Assembly: GCA_021018995.1 (NCBI GenBank)
Contig: CM037585.1
Span: 126,818,831-126,882,830, forward strand
Origin: Chloranthus sessilifolius
Taxonomy: Eukaryota; Streptophyta; Magnoliopsida; Chloranthales; Chloranthaceae
Direction of reading: 5' to 3'
Length of the DNA stretch: 64,000 nucleotides
Position 1 is the stretch's first letter, and each line of letters starts with the position of its first letter. Of the stretch, positions 44,760-56,619 are shown piece by piece. Position numbers and translations under genes: made by a program. The notes under the pieces were generated by a model. It did no database searches, had not been told where the DNA came from, and worked only from the letters and a program-made list of their open reading frames with translations.

Positions 44760-45830
44760 GTCTCTAAGACTGGCATCACAATTAATCCATCCAAGATTGA
44801 ATCGATTGTGAACTGGGAACAACTGAAGACGATGACAGAGGTTCGTAGTTTCCTTGGTTTGGCGAGATACTACAGGCGATTCGTGGAGAGTTTCTCTAAG
44901 ATCTCGGGTCTGCTTACACAGCTCACAAGGAAGAATGTTAAGTTTGATTAGATTGAGCAGTGCGAGCAGAGTTTTTGGGAGCTCAAGAAGAGATTGACCA
45001 CCACACCAGTGCTTGCCATACCGTATGGCAATGGATGTTTTGCATTATATAGTGATGCTTCGTACAGTGATTTGGGTTGCGTGCTTAATTAGGACAAAAG
45101 AGTCATTGCTTACGGCTCCAGGCTACTCAAGGACCACGAGAAGAATTATCTGACTCATGACCTTGAGTTAGCAGCGGTGATTTTCGCTCTGAAGATATGG
45201 AGGCATTACTTGTATATGGAGACGTTTGATGTATTCACGGATCACAAGAGCCTCAAATATCTCTTCACTCAGAAGGATTTGAATATGAGGCAATAACGAT
45301 GGATGGAGTTCTTGAAAGACTATCATTGAACCATCCAGTACCATCCTGGGAAGGTAAACATTGTGGCAGATGCTCTAAGCCGAAAGTCTTCTGGTCAATT
45401 GTCACATCTTGTTGCGATAATGCATTGGTGACGGTTACTTGAAGATATGGCCTTATGCGACGCCAGATTTGATGTAAAGGGTTCCGGAGCCTTAATGGCT
45501 ACTATTGTGATTTGGTCGACACTCTTCGAGAATATCCAGAAGCTACAGATGATCGATGATGATCTCATGTCCATTAGACGGGATGTGATCAGTGGGACTA
45601 AACCAGATTTCTCCATCCAAGAGGATGGAACAATGCTATTTCGGGATAGGGTGTACATATCGACCAATACTAAGCTTCAAGACACTATTTTAGAAGAAGT
45701 TCACAAGTCAATGTATGCCATACATCCTGGAAGTACCAAGATTTGAAGAGATGTTCTGGTGGAGAAGCTTGAAGAGAGATGTAGCTGAGTATGTGTCAAG
45801 ATGTTTAATATGTCAGCAGGTCAAGGTTAA
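44760..45830 (+). pseudogene. Element C RT end, RNase H and integrase zinc-binding region
   Basis: It resumes the RT frame cut by D: KTGITINPSKIESIVNW, EVRSFLGLARYYRRFVESFS. RNase H follows with [47 protein letters not shown] and [12 protein letters not shown], so all four acidic positions are kept. At least five stops interrupt it. [13 protein letters not shown] marks the integrase HHCC start. The frame reaches CQQV-like sequence at the solo LTR insertion. Confidence 0.88.
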
Positions 45831-47664
45831 TGATGAGTACTGAAAAATGAGGATATTTCGCCCCTAAATACCTATATTTAGCTGTCCGATGAAGGCTATC
45901 TGATAAGATTGATTAGATTTGAAGTGTTTCAGGTAAATATGAGCCAAGTATAGAAAACAGTGCAAGAATTCTGAATATAATGCCAAAACACTGCAATTTC
46001 GGGTAATCAAGAACTTGGTGCGACTTGCGGCTAAATTTGGACCTTCAAGACGGCCGAATTACAAAATTGTTAAAACATGAAAGTTGTAGATCCTTTCGTC
46101 AGCTTTCCAACGGCGTAAGAATCGTCTCAATCCGAGTTCGGGACAGAAAGTTATGGCCAAAATACTGAAGCAGTGTCTGAACCACAAGAAATGCTGATTT
46201 TCACGGATTTCTGGGGTCGATGCATCGACCCTACAGGTCGATTAATCGAGCAGGAATTGCAGTCTGACACGATTCTGACACTGGAAACGTGATTTTGTGG
46301 AAGTTTTGTCGGCTCGATGCATCGGCAGCCATTAGTCGATTAATCGACCATAAAAAGTCGGTTTAGGATACTTTGCGCGACGAGTTCTATTTAAAGACTC
46401 AAACACTTCAGGGAAAAGGAGATTAGGGATTAGGGATTAGAGATCTTATCAGCATTAGAATTACGTAGGAATTAAATTTAGGAGAGAGTTTTAGTTTTTA
46501 GTGTTCTTAGTTTTTAGCCATTATTTTTCATAGTTAGACATAGAAAATAGGAAGTTTTATTATTTCTTTTTGAGAGCTTTGTTCTTTAATTTTTCAGTAT
46601 TCAGTTCCTAAATTTTGTTCAAAGTTTATTTCTGCATTTATTTCGTTTCTGAAGATTATCATCCGTGTGGATCAACGTAATTTATTTTGAAGTTTGAGGT
46701 AATTTTAATTAATGTTATTTTCCCGTCTTTATTTATTTATGTCATTTACTTACAATATGTGTGGCTAAATTTATAGAGATGGGGATCTAATGATTCCCAT
46801 CCGAGGGATGTACTTTTAATAATATAAAATTAGGGATTAAAATATGAGATTTTATTTTTATGGTTGTTGTGCTATCATGAATGGATGAAATCCCGCCACT
46901 AACCGGATCGCTGCAGCCGAGTCATGCCCGGGATCTCAAATCTGTGACGGTAATTTTACCCTATCATTGTTATGGTCTTTGTGTTTTCGTTGTGTGGATT
47001 TAATTATGATTATGTTCTGGGATCGAGTGTGCCGAGCCATGCCCTGGATCTTGGTTCTGTAATGGTAATTTTATCTTAAATATCCCTAATCTGAATAAAG
47101 TGTGCCGAGCCATGCCCTTGATTTCAGATTTGTAAGTGGTATTCTTGTTGGAATTTTCACCCACTTTGAGGATGGTTTTTATTTGAACCTGAGATCATGT
47201 GTGTCTAGCCGTACCCTTGATCCCAGATCTAGATATATGAAAATCATCTAAGTCCTGATTGCAGGGATGCAACGTGGAACCTATTAGGGTGTTGACCATT
47301 GATCTTCCATAAAAGATGTTTGTTACCAATGAAATATCTCATAATTTAATCCTTAGATTTATATTATAGGAAGAACGGACCAAAGATGGGAGGATTTAGT
47401 ATCTTCATCTTTATCATCATCTTCACTTTTATTTGTGAATCATCAGTTGAATTTTAGTTTGTAGTCATTAATTACCATCTTATCAACCGCTTAAATCATA
47501 AAATTGGTAGAATACTATTAGATCTTAATAGATTTCTAGAATTACTTGTCTCTTTTAGGTATTTCAACATTAATCCTCGTGGGAACGATCTCGTACTCCG
47601 CACCCACTATATACAAATCGATTCGTGCACTTGCGAGTAAAACATACATTAAAATATCACATCA
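45831..47664 (+). mobile_element. Solo LTR of an Athila-like element inserted in C integrase
   Basis: It starts TGATGAGTACTGAAAAATGAG, like LTR E at 56620, and ends ...ATATCACATCA. The GTTAA target duplication is perfect (45826-45830, 47665-47669). It contains the conserved block (46068-46170), then TCGATGCATCGA and TCGATTAATCGA palindromes (46215-46355). No coding sequence is present, so internal recombination has probably removed the element body. Confidence 0.85.
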
Positions 47665-47669
47665 GTTAA

Positions 47670-48769
47670 TCATCGAAATCCAGCTAGATTGTTACAACTA
47701 TTACCGATACTCGAGTGAAAATGGGAAGCCATCTCTATGGACATCATTTTGGGGTTCCTAGAACATTAAAGAAACACAATGCCATATGGGTCATTATGGA
47801 TAGAATAACCAAATCCATCCACTTTATTCCATATAATACGACGAATACCACCAGCAAGCTCGTGGAGCTGTACCTCATGGAGATTGTAAGATTACATGAT
47901 ACACCGATCAGTATCATATCAGACAGAGAACCACTTTATACGTCTCATTTATGACAGCGATTTCAGGAAGGGATGGGTTCTAGGTTTGATTTCAATTTGG
48001 CATTTAATCTTAGACCAATGGGCAAACTGAGCGGGTGATCCAAATTATAGAGGACATGTTACGTGCCTGCATGTTGGATTTCCAAGGGTCATGGGAACAA
48101 CACCTACCTCTGATTGAGTTCGCCTATAATAATAGCTACCAGGCTAGCATCGGAATGGCACCATTCGAGGCTTTGTATGGGTGGAGATGTAAGTCTCCAC
48201 TTAACTGGGATGAGGTTGGCAAGAAGCTTGTTTTGAGACCAGAGATCATATTCAGTACGACTAAAATGATTCAGTTGATCCGTGAGAGATTGCGAGTAGC
48301 TCAAAGTCGCTAAAACAGTTATGCCGATCTCAGATGAATGCATGTTGAGGATATCGCCTTTGTGAAGATCTCGCCTACGAAGGGAGTGATGTGTTTCAAC
48401 AAGTGTGGGAAGCTAAGCTCGCGTTATGTTGGACCTTTTGAGATACTGGGCCGAGTCGGCGAAGTTGCATACAGGATTTCTTTGCCGCCGCAACTATTGA
48501 GCATGCATAATGTATTTCACGTGTCTATGTTGCGGAGGTATGTCAAGGACCCAACTCATGTGTTAGACTACTAGTCCATTGAACTTCAGGAGGATTTATC
48601 ATTGATTGAGGAGCCAGTATAGATCTTGGATCGTACGAAACAGATCTTTCAGACCAAGCGAATTCCATTGGTGCTTGTGAAGTGGCGAAACCACTCATCG
48701 GAGGAAGCAACTTGGGAACACAAAGAGGAGATCCGCAACCAATACTCGCATTTATTTGAGAGAAAATAG
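47670..48769 (+). pseudogene. Element C integrase core, C-terminal domain and chromodomain-like tail
   Basis: The core appears in shifted frames: VIMDRITKSIHFIPYN, MEIVRLHDTPISIISDREPL (second catalytic Asp region), then from 48035 [20 protein letters not shown] (Glu region) and [20 protein letters not shown]. The C-terminal domain is well kept (VGPFEILGRVGEVAYRISLP; MHNVFHVSMLRRYVKDPTHV). After two stops the tail reads RIPLVLVKWRNHSSEEATWE and ends at 48769. This is the chromovirus tail type also seen in element A. Confidence 0.85.
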
Positions 48770-49522
48770 TTAGTTCGGTGAGTAATGGTTCGATCAAACA
48801 TCAAAATTCTATGTAATCTTGTCTTTGTATAACTTATGTTAGTATATTTACTCGTATTTCGTTTGAAGTGGTTTTTCTTTCAGACTGGTGCGTCATGAAA
48901 TTTTTCACACTGTAAGGACATAAGAGCCAGTGTTGTTACTTTCAGAAATTCAAAATTTTGTTTCAATTATACAAGTATATTGACAATCATAAATTAATGG
49001 TCCGAATTTTTGTTCACATACTGTAACTGAATGCTTTCTGCTTAGTTGTCACTATCTAGGATTGCTGCAGCTGTGTATACTAGTTGTCGCTATCTAGGAC
49101 TGTTGCAGGTGTGTATGCTAGTTGTCGCTATCTAGAATGGCTGCAGGTATGTATTTTAATTGATTGATAACAAGAAGTTATCTTAATCCTGGAAATACCT
49201 TAGTTATTAATGTTCTCGACTAGTTTGGGCATGAGTGTCTGATAAAATCTAGTTGTAACAACAATTATAGAGGTGTTCCGCTTTTCGAATCTTAGTTGTT
49301 TTGAATGGGTGCATGGTTAATTGGCTGACTGAAACGCTGATGCCCTGGTGCATCATCGTATACTCGATTCCCTTCTTTTGGAGTAAAAGTTCTGGAATGT
49401 TTACCTTTAGTTAGAGGATTGGATTCTCTTATGCGGTAAGATTATGTTAGAATGGGTACTACCTTCAAACCAAACACCACATATAGCATTTTCGAGGATG
49501 AAAACTTCTAAGGAGGGAAGAA
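48770..49522 (+). other. 3' untranslated region and polypurine tract of element C
   Basis: A 38-bp unit (AGTTGTCGCTATCTAGGA...) occurs three times, at 49044, 49082 and 49120. TTTTCGAGGATGAAAACTTC precedes AAGGAGGGAAGAA at about 49510-49522, the polypurine tract next to the LTR start. Element B has a closely similar ending (55240-55280). Confidence 0.7.
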
Positions 49523-52088
49523 TGTAATATCTCGGATATTTCGAATCAGAACTCGACAAACCCCGTGTGCGTGTCCGGCACAACGATCAATGTCACCTTA
49601 GGTTTTTGAATAAATAATTAAATAATATTGGAATAAATGACGTGCAGAGAGAGAGGTTTAGAGCTTGATTGAACCTTTAGTGGAAAAGTCGTACACCAAC
49701 TCGCGGTGTGCCACTTAACACCGAAGCTGAACCTTAGAGGATAAGTGGATAAGTGGATAAGATTGAACACCTTTGTACGGTCTGTGCATCTAACACCGAA
49801 TCAAAGCCTAAAGGTGTGTGGATAGAATGTAGGGTGCAAATATCAAGGATATTTAAGGGTTTTCATTACGTTATAAGAGAGGGGAGGCTTCTCAGGTAAG
49901 CCATTCACCATGTAAAATTTGAGAAAGAGAGTGTCAGAGTTTGAGAGAATTGGAGAAGAGAAGATTATGCCACGCATGAGCCCTTGCACAACAATCCCGA
50001 GTTGGTCGTTGATGTTCTGTGCACTTTGTTCGTCGTTGATCGGTTGTCGTAATGGAGCGTAAATCTTGGATGCGGTAGAGATTCAGGAACTCTAAACCGT
50101 TCGAACCCCTTTTTCATGAATGCTCCATCTCGCGATCGTTTCCCATGCTTTGATGAGGTACAAATCAATCCGTGATCGTAGACCACTTCATCTTAAGCCT
50201 CACTCTGATCAACCTCTGTGAAATCGTCATGGAAATTCAAAGTTTCGTTTTGAAGTCCTCCTTTCGGCAACACTTATTAAAGCCACTAAATCGATCGGCA
50301 AAAGGTTAGATTTCCTTTGATGATTAATGGTCTAGATTAGTAGATTAAATGCTTGGATTAATTACTTGATATGTGTGTGGAAAGTTTGGGTGAAAATGGC
50401 AAGAAGTCATGAGGAAAATGGGTTTCTGAAACTCAAAAATGACAGAGTTTCTGAAACTCACGTGCCCGAGCTTTAGAGCTCGCTCACATGAGCAGCCTTC
50501 AGAAATGCTTCTGAGAGCCTCGAGCGCCCAAGGAATAGAAGAAGAAAGAAGCTCTAGTGAACCTCTTTTCCTCGCTCACCCGAACTGGGTGTACCACTAA
50601 AACTCGCACGTCCAAGATTCATTTCTCACCTGCTCGAGCAGCCTTCAGTAAGCCTCGTGCGCCCAAGGAACATGAGGAGAAAGAGACTCTAGTGAGCCTC
50701 TGTGCCTCACGCGCCCGAGCTAGGTGGGTGCCATTGGACTCGCGAGCTCGACCCTGAATCTCGTGCACCCGAGATTCAGAGTTTGGGCATTTTTGCTTAT
50801 TTTTCAAAACAAATTCTAAATCTCTTGCGTGTGTGGTTACCAGACCTTTGATATATAGTCATTGATTGTCTTAGGATCTGTTGTGAGCATCGACACTGTT
50901 CGATAATATATTTTGCATCAGTTTGCGAGAAATCGTACCAAGGTAGGAGAATCTCAAAATCACTTACATTTTGTTTTAATTTATATGGATATTCTAAAAT
51001 TTTTGGACTCGCATATGACATCTGAATCTTGCATCTGAAAGTATGAATATGATTAAGAACTCTGAATCCAAAATAAGAACTCTGAAAATCTGAATTTACC
51101 ATGAAAATGAAAATGCATTTGAATATTGTACACCTAAACCCTGAACTCTGAACTCTGAATTATGTGTTATAATCTGCATCTGAATTATGTATTAGAGTTT
51201 ACATCTGATTTAAGGTTCACTCGAATGAACCCCTCAATTCTTGAATAATGTGAGTTATCCTAGCACAAGTTACCCTTAAATGAAGGGCTTGTTGCATTCC
51301 TGAAAAACTCTTCATTGAACGACGATGGTTAGGTAGGGATTCCCATCGGTATTCCTGCTTCCAAGTTATAGAGATTTGGGAGGTTGATTTAAGTCATGAA
51401 TTAGACAAGCTTTGCATATAAAACTAAGAAACAATGAGCATATGAAATTCCTTGTTTTAAATCTGATTTAAGAATCTGCATTGAATCTTCGAACATGAAT
51501 CTGCATCTACTCCTTGTATTTGAAATTTAGTCATTTAATCTGTTTTGAATATCTATTTTGAAAACCATGTTAATTAAGATATGATGTAATTGAGATGAGT
51601 TCCTTCTACTGAGCTTAGACTGTTAGCTCACTCCGACTATACGTCTTAGGTACTGATTTAGACACTGTGGCTTGAGGATACGAGAGTGACCCTGACTACA
51701 TTTCGGAGGACGATTCTGAGATTCATCCTGAAGAGTTCTTTTCGGATTAGGATTCTTTCTTGTCATGGTGTATTTCATTTTGTGAGACTAGATACTTGGG
51801 CTTGGTACGTTCGACCTGTTTATTTTGGGTTTTAGAATCATGTAATTATTATATCTTATTTTGTGAACCATGTTTCGGTGATGGTCGGTCATCACTGGTG
51901 GTTCATTTCGGTTCTTTGTCCACGTGTTTTCACATGAAATTAGAACTATTATTTTTTTGTATATAAATGGTGCTTCCTTTCGTTATACTCTGATAATTGC
52001 CTGTGTTCTGTCCGGCTTATCAATTTATTAATAGGTTGGCAAGCCAGCCTTCTCGGTATTTCAGATATGGAAAAGTCAGGTCGTCACA
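49523..52088 (+). repeat. 3' LTR of element C, 2566 bp
   Basis: It matches the 5' LTR throughout. The donor-like AAAAG|GTTAGA is at 50305, array at 50455-50775, acceptor CGTCTTAG|GT at 51649, hairpin at 51877-51896 (GGTGATGG-TCGG-TCATCACT, closed with G-U pairs as RNA). Confidence 0.92.
51649..51750 (+). other. Open acidic tail in C 3' LTR (one internal TGA)
   Basis: In the phase used by the other LTRs the frame reads GTDLDTVA, TGA, GYESDPDYISEDDSEIHPEE and ends FFSD before TAG. The 5' LTR copy (29098-29197) keeps DYIPEDDSEIHLEEFFPD after a small indel. Confidence 0.4.
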
Positions 52089-52093
52089 CTATG

Positions 52094-52866
52094 AGTGTTA
52101 GAGTTCTGTTAGGACATCGGGACCATCTATTAATTGAAACCTTTGTTTCATTTTGAGAAATTCATATGGTGCCTTGAAAAAGAGCGAAAATCGTACGCAT
52201 AAAAGAAAACGATCACGAATAAACTAGGCAACTGCTGGAAACAATGGTCAACACAATGGCCAAGTAGGCTACATTGCTCGCGACTATATTACGAGGCACT
52301 ATGCACACCTGTCCATCTGCGATGGTTGTGTTATGCTCACAGTGTGGAAAGCAATGCAAGACGGAGAAGTGTAGATGGGACACCGGTGCATGTTTTAGGT
52401 GTGGGAAATTGGACATCTGATAAGAGACTATCCCAAATTGGAGAGAGAGCGACGACATCGGCAACAACTCAGGATCCCTCTCGGTCCACAGTTTAGGATC
52501 GTACCCTTTCCATCTCTGCACGAGATGCTCAGGCAGCCAGAGGAGTTGTCCAAGTGCCTTCTCGCTCTTTAGATCCAATAGTAGCTAGAGCATCGGCAGT
52601 GCGACAGACTTTATGTATCTCGTCATTCGCACCGATTGATACATGTGCAAGATGTGAAAAGCAGCATAGGACAGAGGAGTGTAGGGGCTCATCAGGCGCA
52701 TGCTTCAGATGTGGTCAGGTGGGACATTGGGTAAAAGATTGCCCCGAGATGAATCAAGGGAGGATTACATTGGCATCCACTCTGGGATCATTTCTACCTA
52801 CAATTCAGGGTCATACCGACGCTGCATCGACACACGATGCCTAACCAATCAATGACGTTATCCAAG
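52094..52866 (+). pseudogene. Element B gag remnant with duplicated zinc-knuckle region
   Basis: A short N-terminal piece (LLETMVNTMAK) jumps directly to CSQCGKQCKTEKC / GACFRCGKLD (about 52335-52425), so the capsid domain is deleted. A second, better kept copy follows: CARCEKQHRTEECRGSSGAC and CFRCGQVGHWVKDC (about 52645-52745). It runs on to GHTDAASTHDA, a stop, and the ATCCAAG exon end at 52866. Confidence 0.75.
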
Positions 52867-52999
52867 GTAAAAGTTCATTATTGATTGTCAAGATTTTACC
52901 TTATTCTTAGTTGATGAATGTCCCTGGAAGTTGTATACTATTGTGACAGTTTAAATGCCATCATATATACACTGAGTTGAAATTTAGGCATGAAACCAG
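52867..52999 (+). other. Decayed gag/protease intron of element B
   Basis: ATCCAAG|GTAAAAG at the left and CATGAAACCAG|GATACC at the right are in the same place as the A and C introns, about 133 nt long. The exon after it has one extra base compared with A and C. Confidence 0.4.
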
Positions 53000-53022
53000 G
53001 ATACCTTACACCTATATTAGAG

Positions 53023-53241
53023 TCAAGGATCAAAATTTTGGGTTTAATTTCGGTTTCAGAGGGGACCGAAACCAAAATTTTGGATCGAAATTTAGGCCGA
53101 AAATTTGAATTTCGGCCGATAATTTCAATCCCATACAAAATTTGGACCAAAATTTTGGTCCAAATTATCGTTTCGGTGAGGACCGAAACCGATAATTTCA
53201 GCCGAAATTTCGGTCATTTCAGCCAAAATTTTGATCCTTGA
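53023..53241. mobile_element. 219-bp inverted-repeat MITE in element B
   Basis: TCAAGGATCAAAATTTTGG at the left is mirrored by CCAAAATTTTGATCCTTGA at the right. The interior is full of CCGAAACC / GGTTTCGG and AAATTTCGG words that continue the fold-back. Flanks TTAGAG and TCAGAG differ at one base and may be the target duplication. Superfamily not assigned. Confidence 0.7.
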
Positions 53242-55280
53242 TCAGAGTGGTGGCGTATGTCAAAACAAGGCCCACGTTATAGTGGATCGAGTTCTGTTGG
53301 ACATACAAGCGAGGCTTAGGATTGAGGACTTTTATGAATTTAAGTAATAGTGATGATCAGTAAAGTACGATTGAGAGTTTCGATTAGGGACATAAGGATT
53401 TATTGAGGAAGAACTTATTTAAGCTCGAGAACTTAGAGTTGATTAGAACCAATGGCATGCTAAAGAAGTTAGAAATGATTTTGACGCTTGGGTAGATAAT
53501 GAGTAAGTGATGACTTTGAGAGGTGATGGTGAATCACAAATAAGAAATTAAGATGCTACGAAAATGGTAAATTTTGAAAGATCATGGAATTGATTTAAAG
53601 TTCAGAAATTTAACTAAACAGGTAATCTAAGGTCTGTCGGAAGTTTAGGATAGAAGACTTAAACCTGGTGTGACACATGAATCATCGAATGCTTAAGGGG
53701 CAATTAGTTCCGATGAATCTGATAAATAAATAAATAAAATTTCGAGTGCTTATGGGCAATGGCATTTGAATCAAGTGTGATAATTAAATTTGATGCTTAA
53801 AAGATCAAATCTCGATAGCACTCATTGGGGTTGATGAACTATAAGAAATAATTAATAGAAAGAAATCGATGGAAATTGATTTTAGTTGTGATCCTCACGT
53901 CTCCACCTTATGGAACACTTGATCTATGAACTCTTGACTTAACAATGATTTAATGAAGTATTCGTTCATTTCAATACGCCGAGTATTAGGAATTAAGGAT
54001 GAATTGACAACTTCGAAGAAACTGACTAATCAAAATCATTGTCAATGAAAGTTTGGAGTAGACAACGATTTACCAAAATTTGTAACCGAGTTGATTCTAG
54101 ATTGTGTCAACTCATTAGTAGATTCAGCTAGAGAACTTATAGTCTATCGATGAATGACCATTTGCCTAAGAAAAGATCTAGAATATTCTAGGTTGATGGT
54201 TTAGAGTCAATCTTTTGTTGAAACTAATTGCAGATCTCTGTAACACGCTATTCCGATTCAGCTCAGCCATTGAATGTGAATCGTCTCATAAACGCCGCAA
54301 TAATCACTTAGATGATTTTGACTACCGTAGAAAAGGAATAAATTACTCTAGTGGTAATAATTGAAGATTGCGATGAAATAGTGTCATTGTGAATGGTAAT
54401 CTAGAATTATCTCTTTGATTGGATGGTTGGAGGTATTGTAAATGATTGTCTTCTCTTCTATCATTAGAATGGTATTTGAGTGATATAAGAACAATTAAAG
54501 GTATGAATCTTGGATTTCAAGATCGTTGTTGCGAGTTTATATTAAGCTTCTTTTTGTGGTGACTGCATACCTTGATGGATGTACTTGATGGTTACCATTG
54601 GTGCTTGTTCTAGTATGCTTGCAGTTAATGGTCAAAATTTTTGTTTGTGGTAATAGTGTATTCTGATCGATAAATTAAAAGTTTCGTCGAAGTCACACAT
54701 GTAGACTAATAGTTAAGATTGTTAGTTCATGTTTAAACCTTGGTGATTATAATATCTGTCAAGTGGTGGTCAATTGTGCTAGTTAATGGTTATCAAGTGA
54801 TCATCAGTATTTTCAACTAGTTATGGATAATTCTTGATGATAATTGTGGTGATGATTTGCTTGTGGATGTCTAGGACTGCTACAAGTGTGTGTTTTGTGT
54901 GATGGATGATAACAGGAAGTTATCTTGTTGTCTTGGAACGCATGTCCTATTTTAAATCTAATCGAAAATACATTCTACCTGTTGTGGATGCGTTATGTAT
55001 TTTGTGAACTTATAGGTGTTTTGTATAAATGCATGGGTGGCTGATTGATGGATTTCCGGAGCCCTAGTGAATCATAGTGTACTCGATCGTAGTACTTTTG
55101 AATAATTCATTGAATTTTTAAATTAAGTTAAAGGATTGGGTTCTCTTCATATAGAGACTTTCAACCTCCTTAGGTGATCTCTTGAGTGGTGACACTATGT
55201 TTTAGAATAGATGCGGTCTTGTAAACCCGACCATTACGTACTCAATTTTCGAGAATGAAATTTTTTTAAGGTGGGAAGAA
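53242..55280 (+). other. Degenerate interior and 3' end of element B
   Basis: About 2 kb with no protein domain I can identify. The last 450 bp parallels the 3' untranslated region of C (TCTAGGACTGCTACAAGTGT; GATAACAGGAAGTTATCTTG; TTTTCGAGAATGAAATTTTT) and ends in the polypurine tract GGTGGGAAGAA. Confidence 0.5.
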
Positions 55281-56619
55281 TGTAATAACCCGAAATTTTT
55301 GAAAGCGTTGAATCGTTGACCTTTGATGAGAATGCGACCTTTTAACTAATTTGACGCAAGTCAAACATTTGACCTATGTAACGTGGTCTCGAAACCCCAC
55401 TTGTTATAATTGGGTGCACGCCGAGCACACTAAATCCCAACTCGTACCCTATATAGAGCGTATGCGTGTTTGTGCATGTTGCACACGAACTTGAATCCAA
55501 TGCTTGAACTTAGGCCTCAACTTGAATTTCAACTCAAACCAAGAGTAGATCCAAGCCCAACTACCCAACCTATCACGTGACACAACCAAATATACGTATT
55601 TGGCAAGGCACGCAAATGTCGCCTCGAATTTTTGAGACACTTAGATCGGAAAAGTACACCTTTCATGGAAAGTATAAAATAGTTAAATGGGAAATTAGTT
55701 AACTGAGACCCGAGAGAGCATCAATGGTGAAAGAATTAGTTTATAAGAGAAGATTAGTCCATTTTGATCTTTGATTGAGAAACCGTGCACCAAATCACAG
55801 TGTGCATGCTTAATACCGTGTAGGGCCCCATAAGTTAAAAGGATAAAGTCAAATGAAAGACCCAATATCTTCGATATTTGATTGTTTTGCTTGTAAGAAG
55901 GGTGTTACAGCTTAACACCGTAACAAAGACCAAATATAAATGGTGCATAGCTTCTCAAGTAAGTTGTGATAGGCTCTATACCATGTGATCGATCATCACA
56001 AACTAATCGTCTAATGGTAAGGCGGTGGTCTCGGGATCCAATGTATGAAAGATGGGAATGAAACTAAATCACCATCATGTGATTCGAGGCAGAATGTGGA
56101 ACTTGGGTTCCCACCAGTAATTTGGTTGGTGCAAATAATGGGACCCAATCTATTTGTAACATCCCGAACACTTTCAAACCCGAATGCACCCGATCACATG
56201 TACGTGTTCAACATGGCGATGATGTCGCCTTAAACTTTTAAGAATATAATATGTGTGGTGAAGTGAGTTTATGATTTTACTTGATCTTATTTTGGCCTTA
56301 AATGAAGACCCGTGCACTGACTTGCGGTGTGCCGGCTTAACACCGAATTTGGTCATAAATTAAAAGTAGATATAAATGAGCTTTGTGAGAACATCAGTGG
56401 TGAGAGATCTGGATTTAAGTGAAGCTAGACCATTTTTGGCCATTGATGAGAAGTCGTACACCGACTTTCAGTATATCGGCTCAACACTTAGTTAAGCCCT
56501 TTAAGTTGAAAGAGGATAAGACCTCTCGAAAGAAAATATCCTTGATATTTTGTTTGTTGTGGTCAGAGAGAGAGAGAGAGAGAGAGAACTTTCCACCGTC
56601 TCAAACCCTCTTTGGAACC
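55281..56619 (+). repeat. 3' LTR of element B, first 1339 bp (cut by E)
   Basis: It parallels 23252-24600: TGTAATAACCCGAAATTTTTG start, second start TGTAACATCCCGAAC at 56155, GA tract at 56566-56587. It stops at TTTGGAACC where element E begins. The remainder presumably lies beyond the window. Confidence 0.85.

Larger units (their letters stand above)
27002..52088 (+). mobile_element. Element C: Tekay-like chromovirus with two LTRs and two nested insertions
   Basis: LTRs 27002-29535 and 49523-52088 start TGTAATATC and end TCACA. The 5-bp target duplication CTATG is perfect (26997-27001 and 52089-52093). In order: primer site, gag, intron, protease, RT, [element D], RNase H, [Athila-type solo LTR], integrase, chromodomain-like tail, 3' untranslated region, polypurine tract, LTR. 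Many stops and frameshifts are present. Confidence 0.92.
23252..56619 (+). mobile_element. Element B: outer Tekay-like LTR element, host of C and E
   Basis: The 5' LTR (23252-26900) and partial 3' LTR (55281-56619) share the same composite start (TGTAATAACCC, then TGTAACATCCC about 875 bp later). Between them lie a tRNA-iMet type primer site, 85 bp of interior, inserted element C, then gag remnants (52094-52866), a decayed intron, a MITE and about 2 kb without recognisable pol. GGTGGGAAGAA precedes the 3' LTR as polypurine tract. B is probably non-autonomous. Confidence 0.75.
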
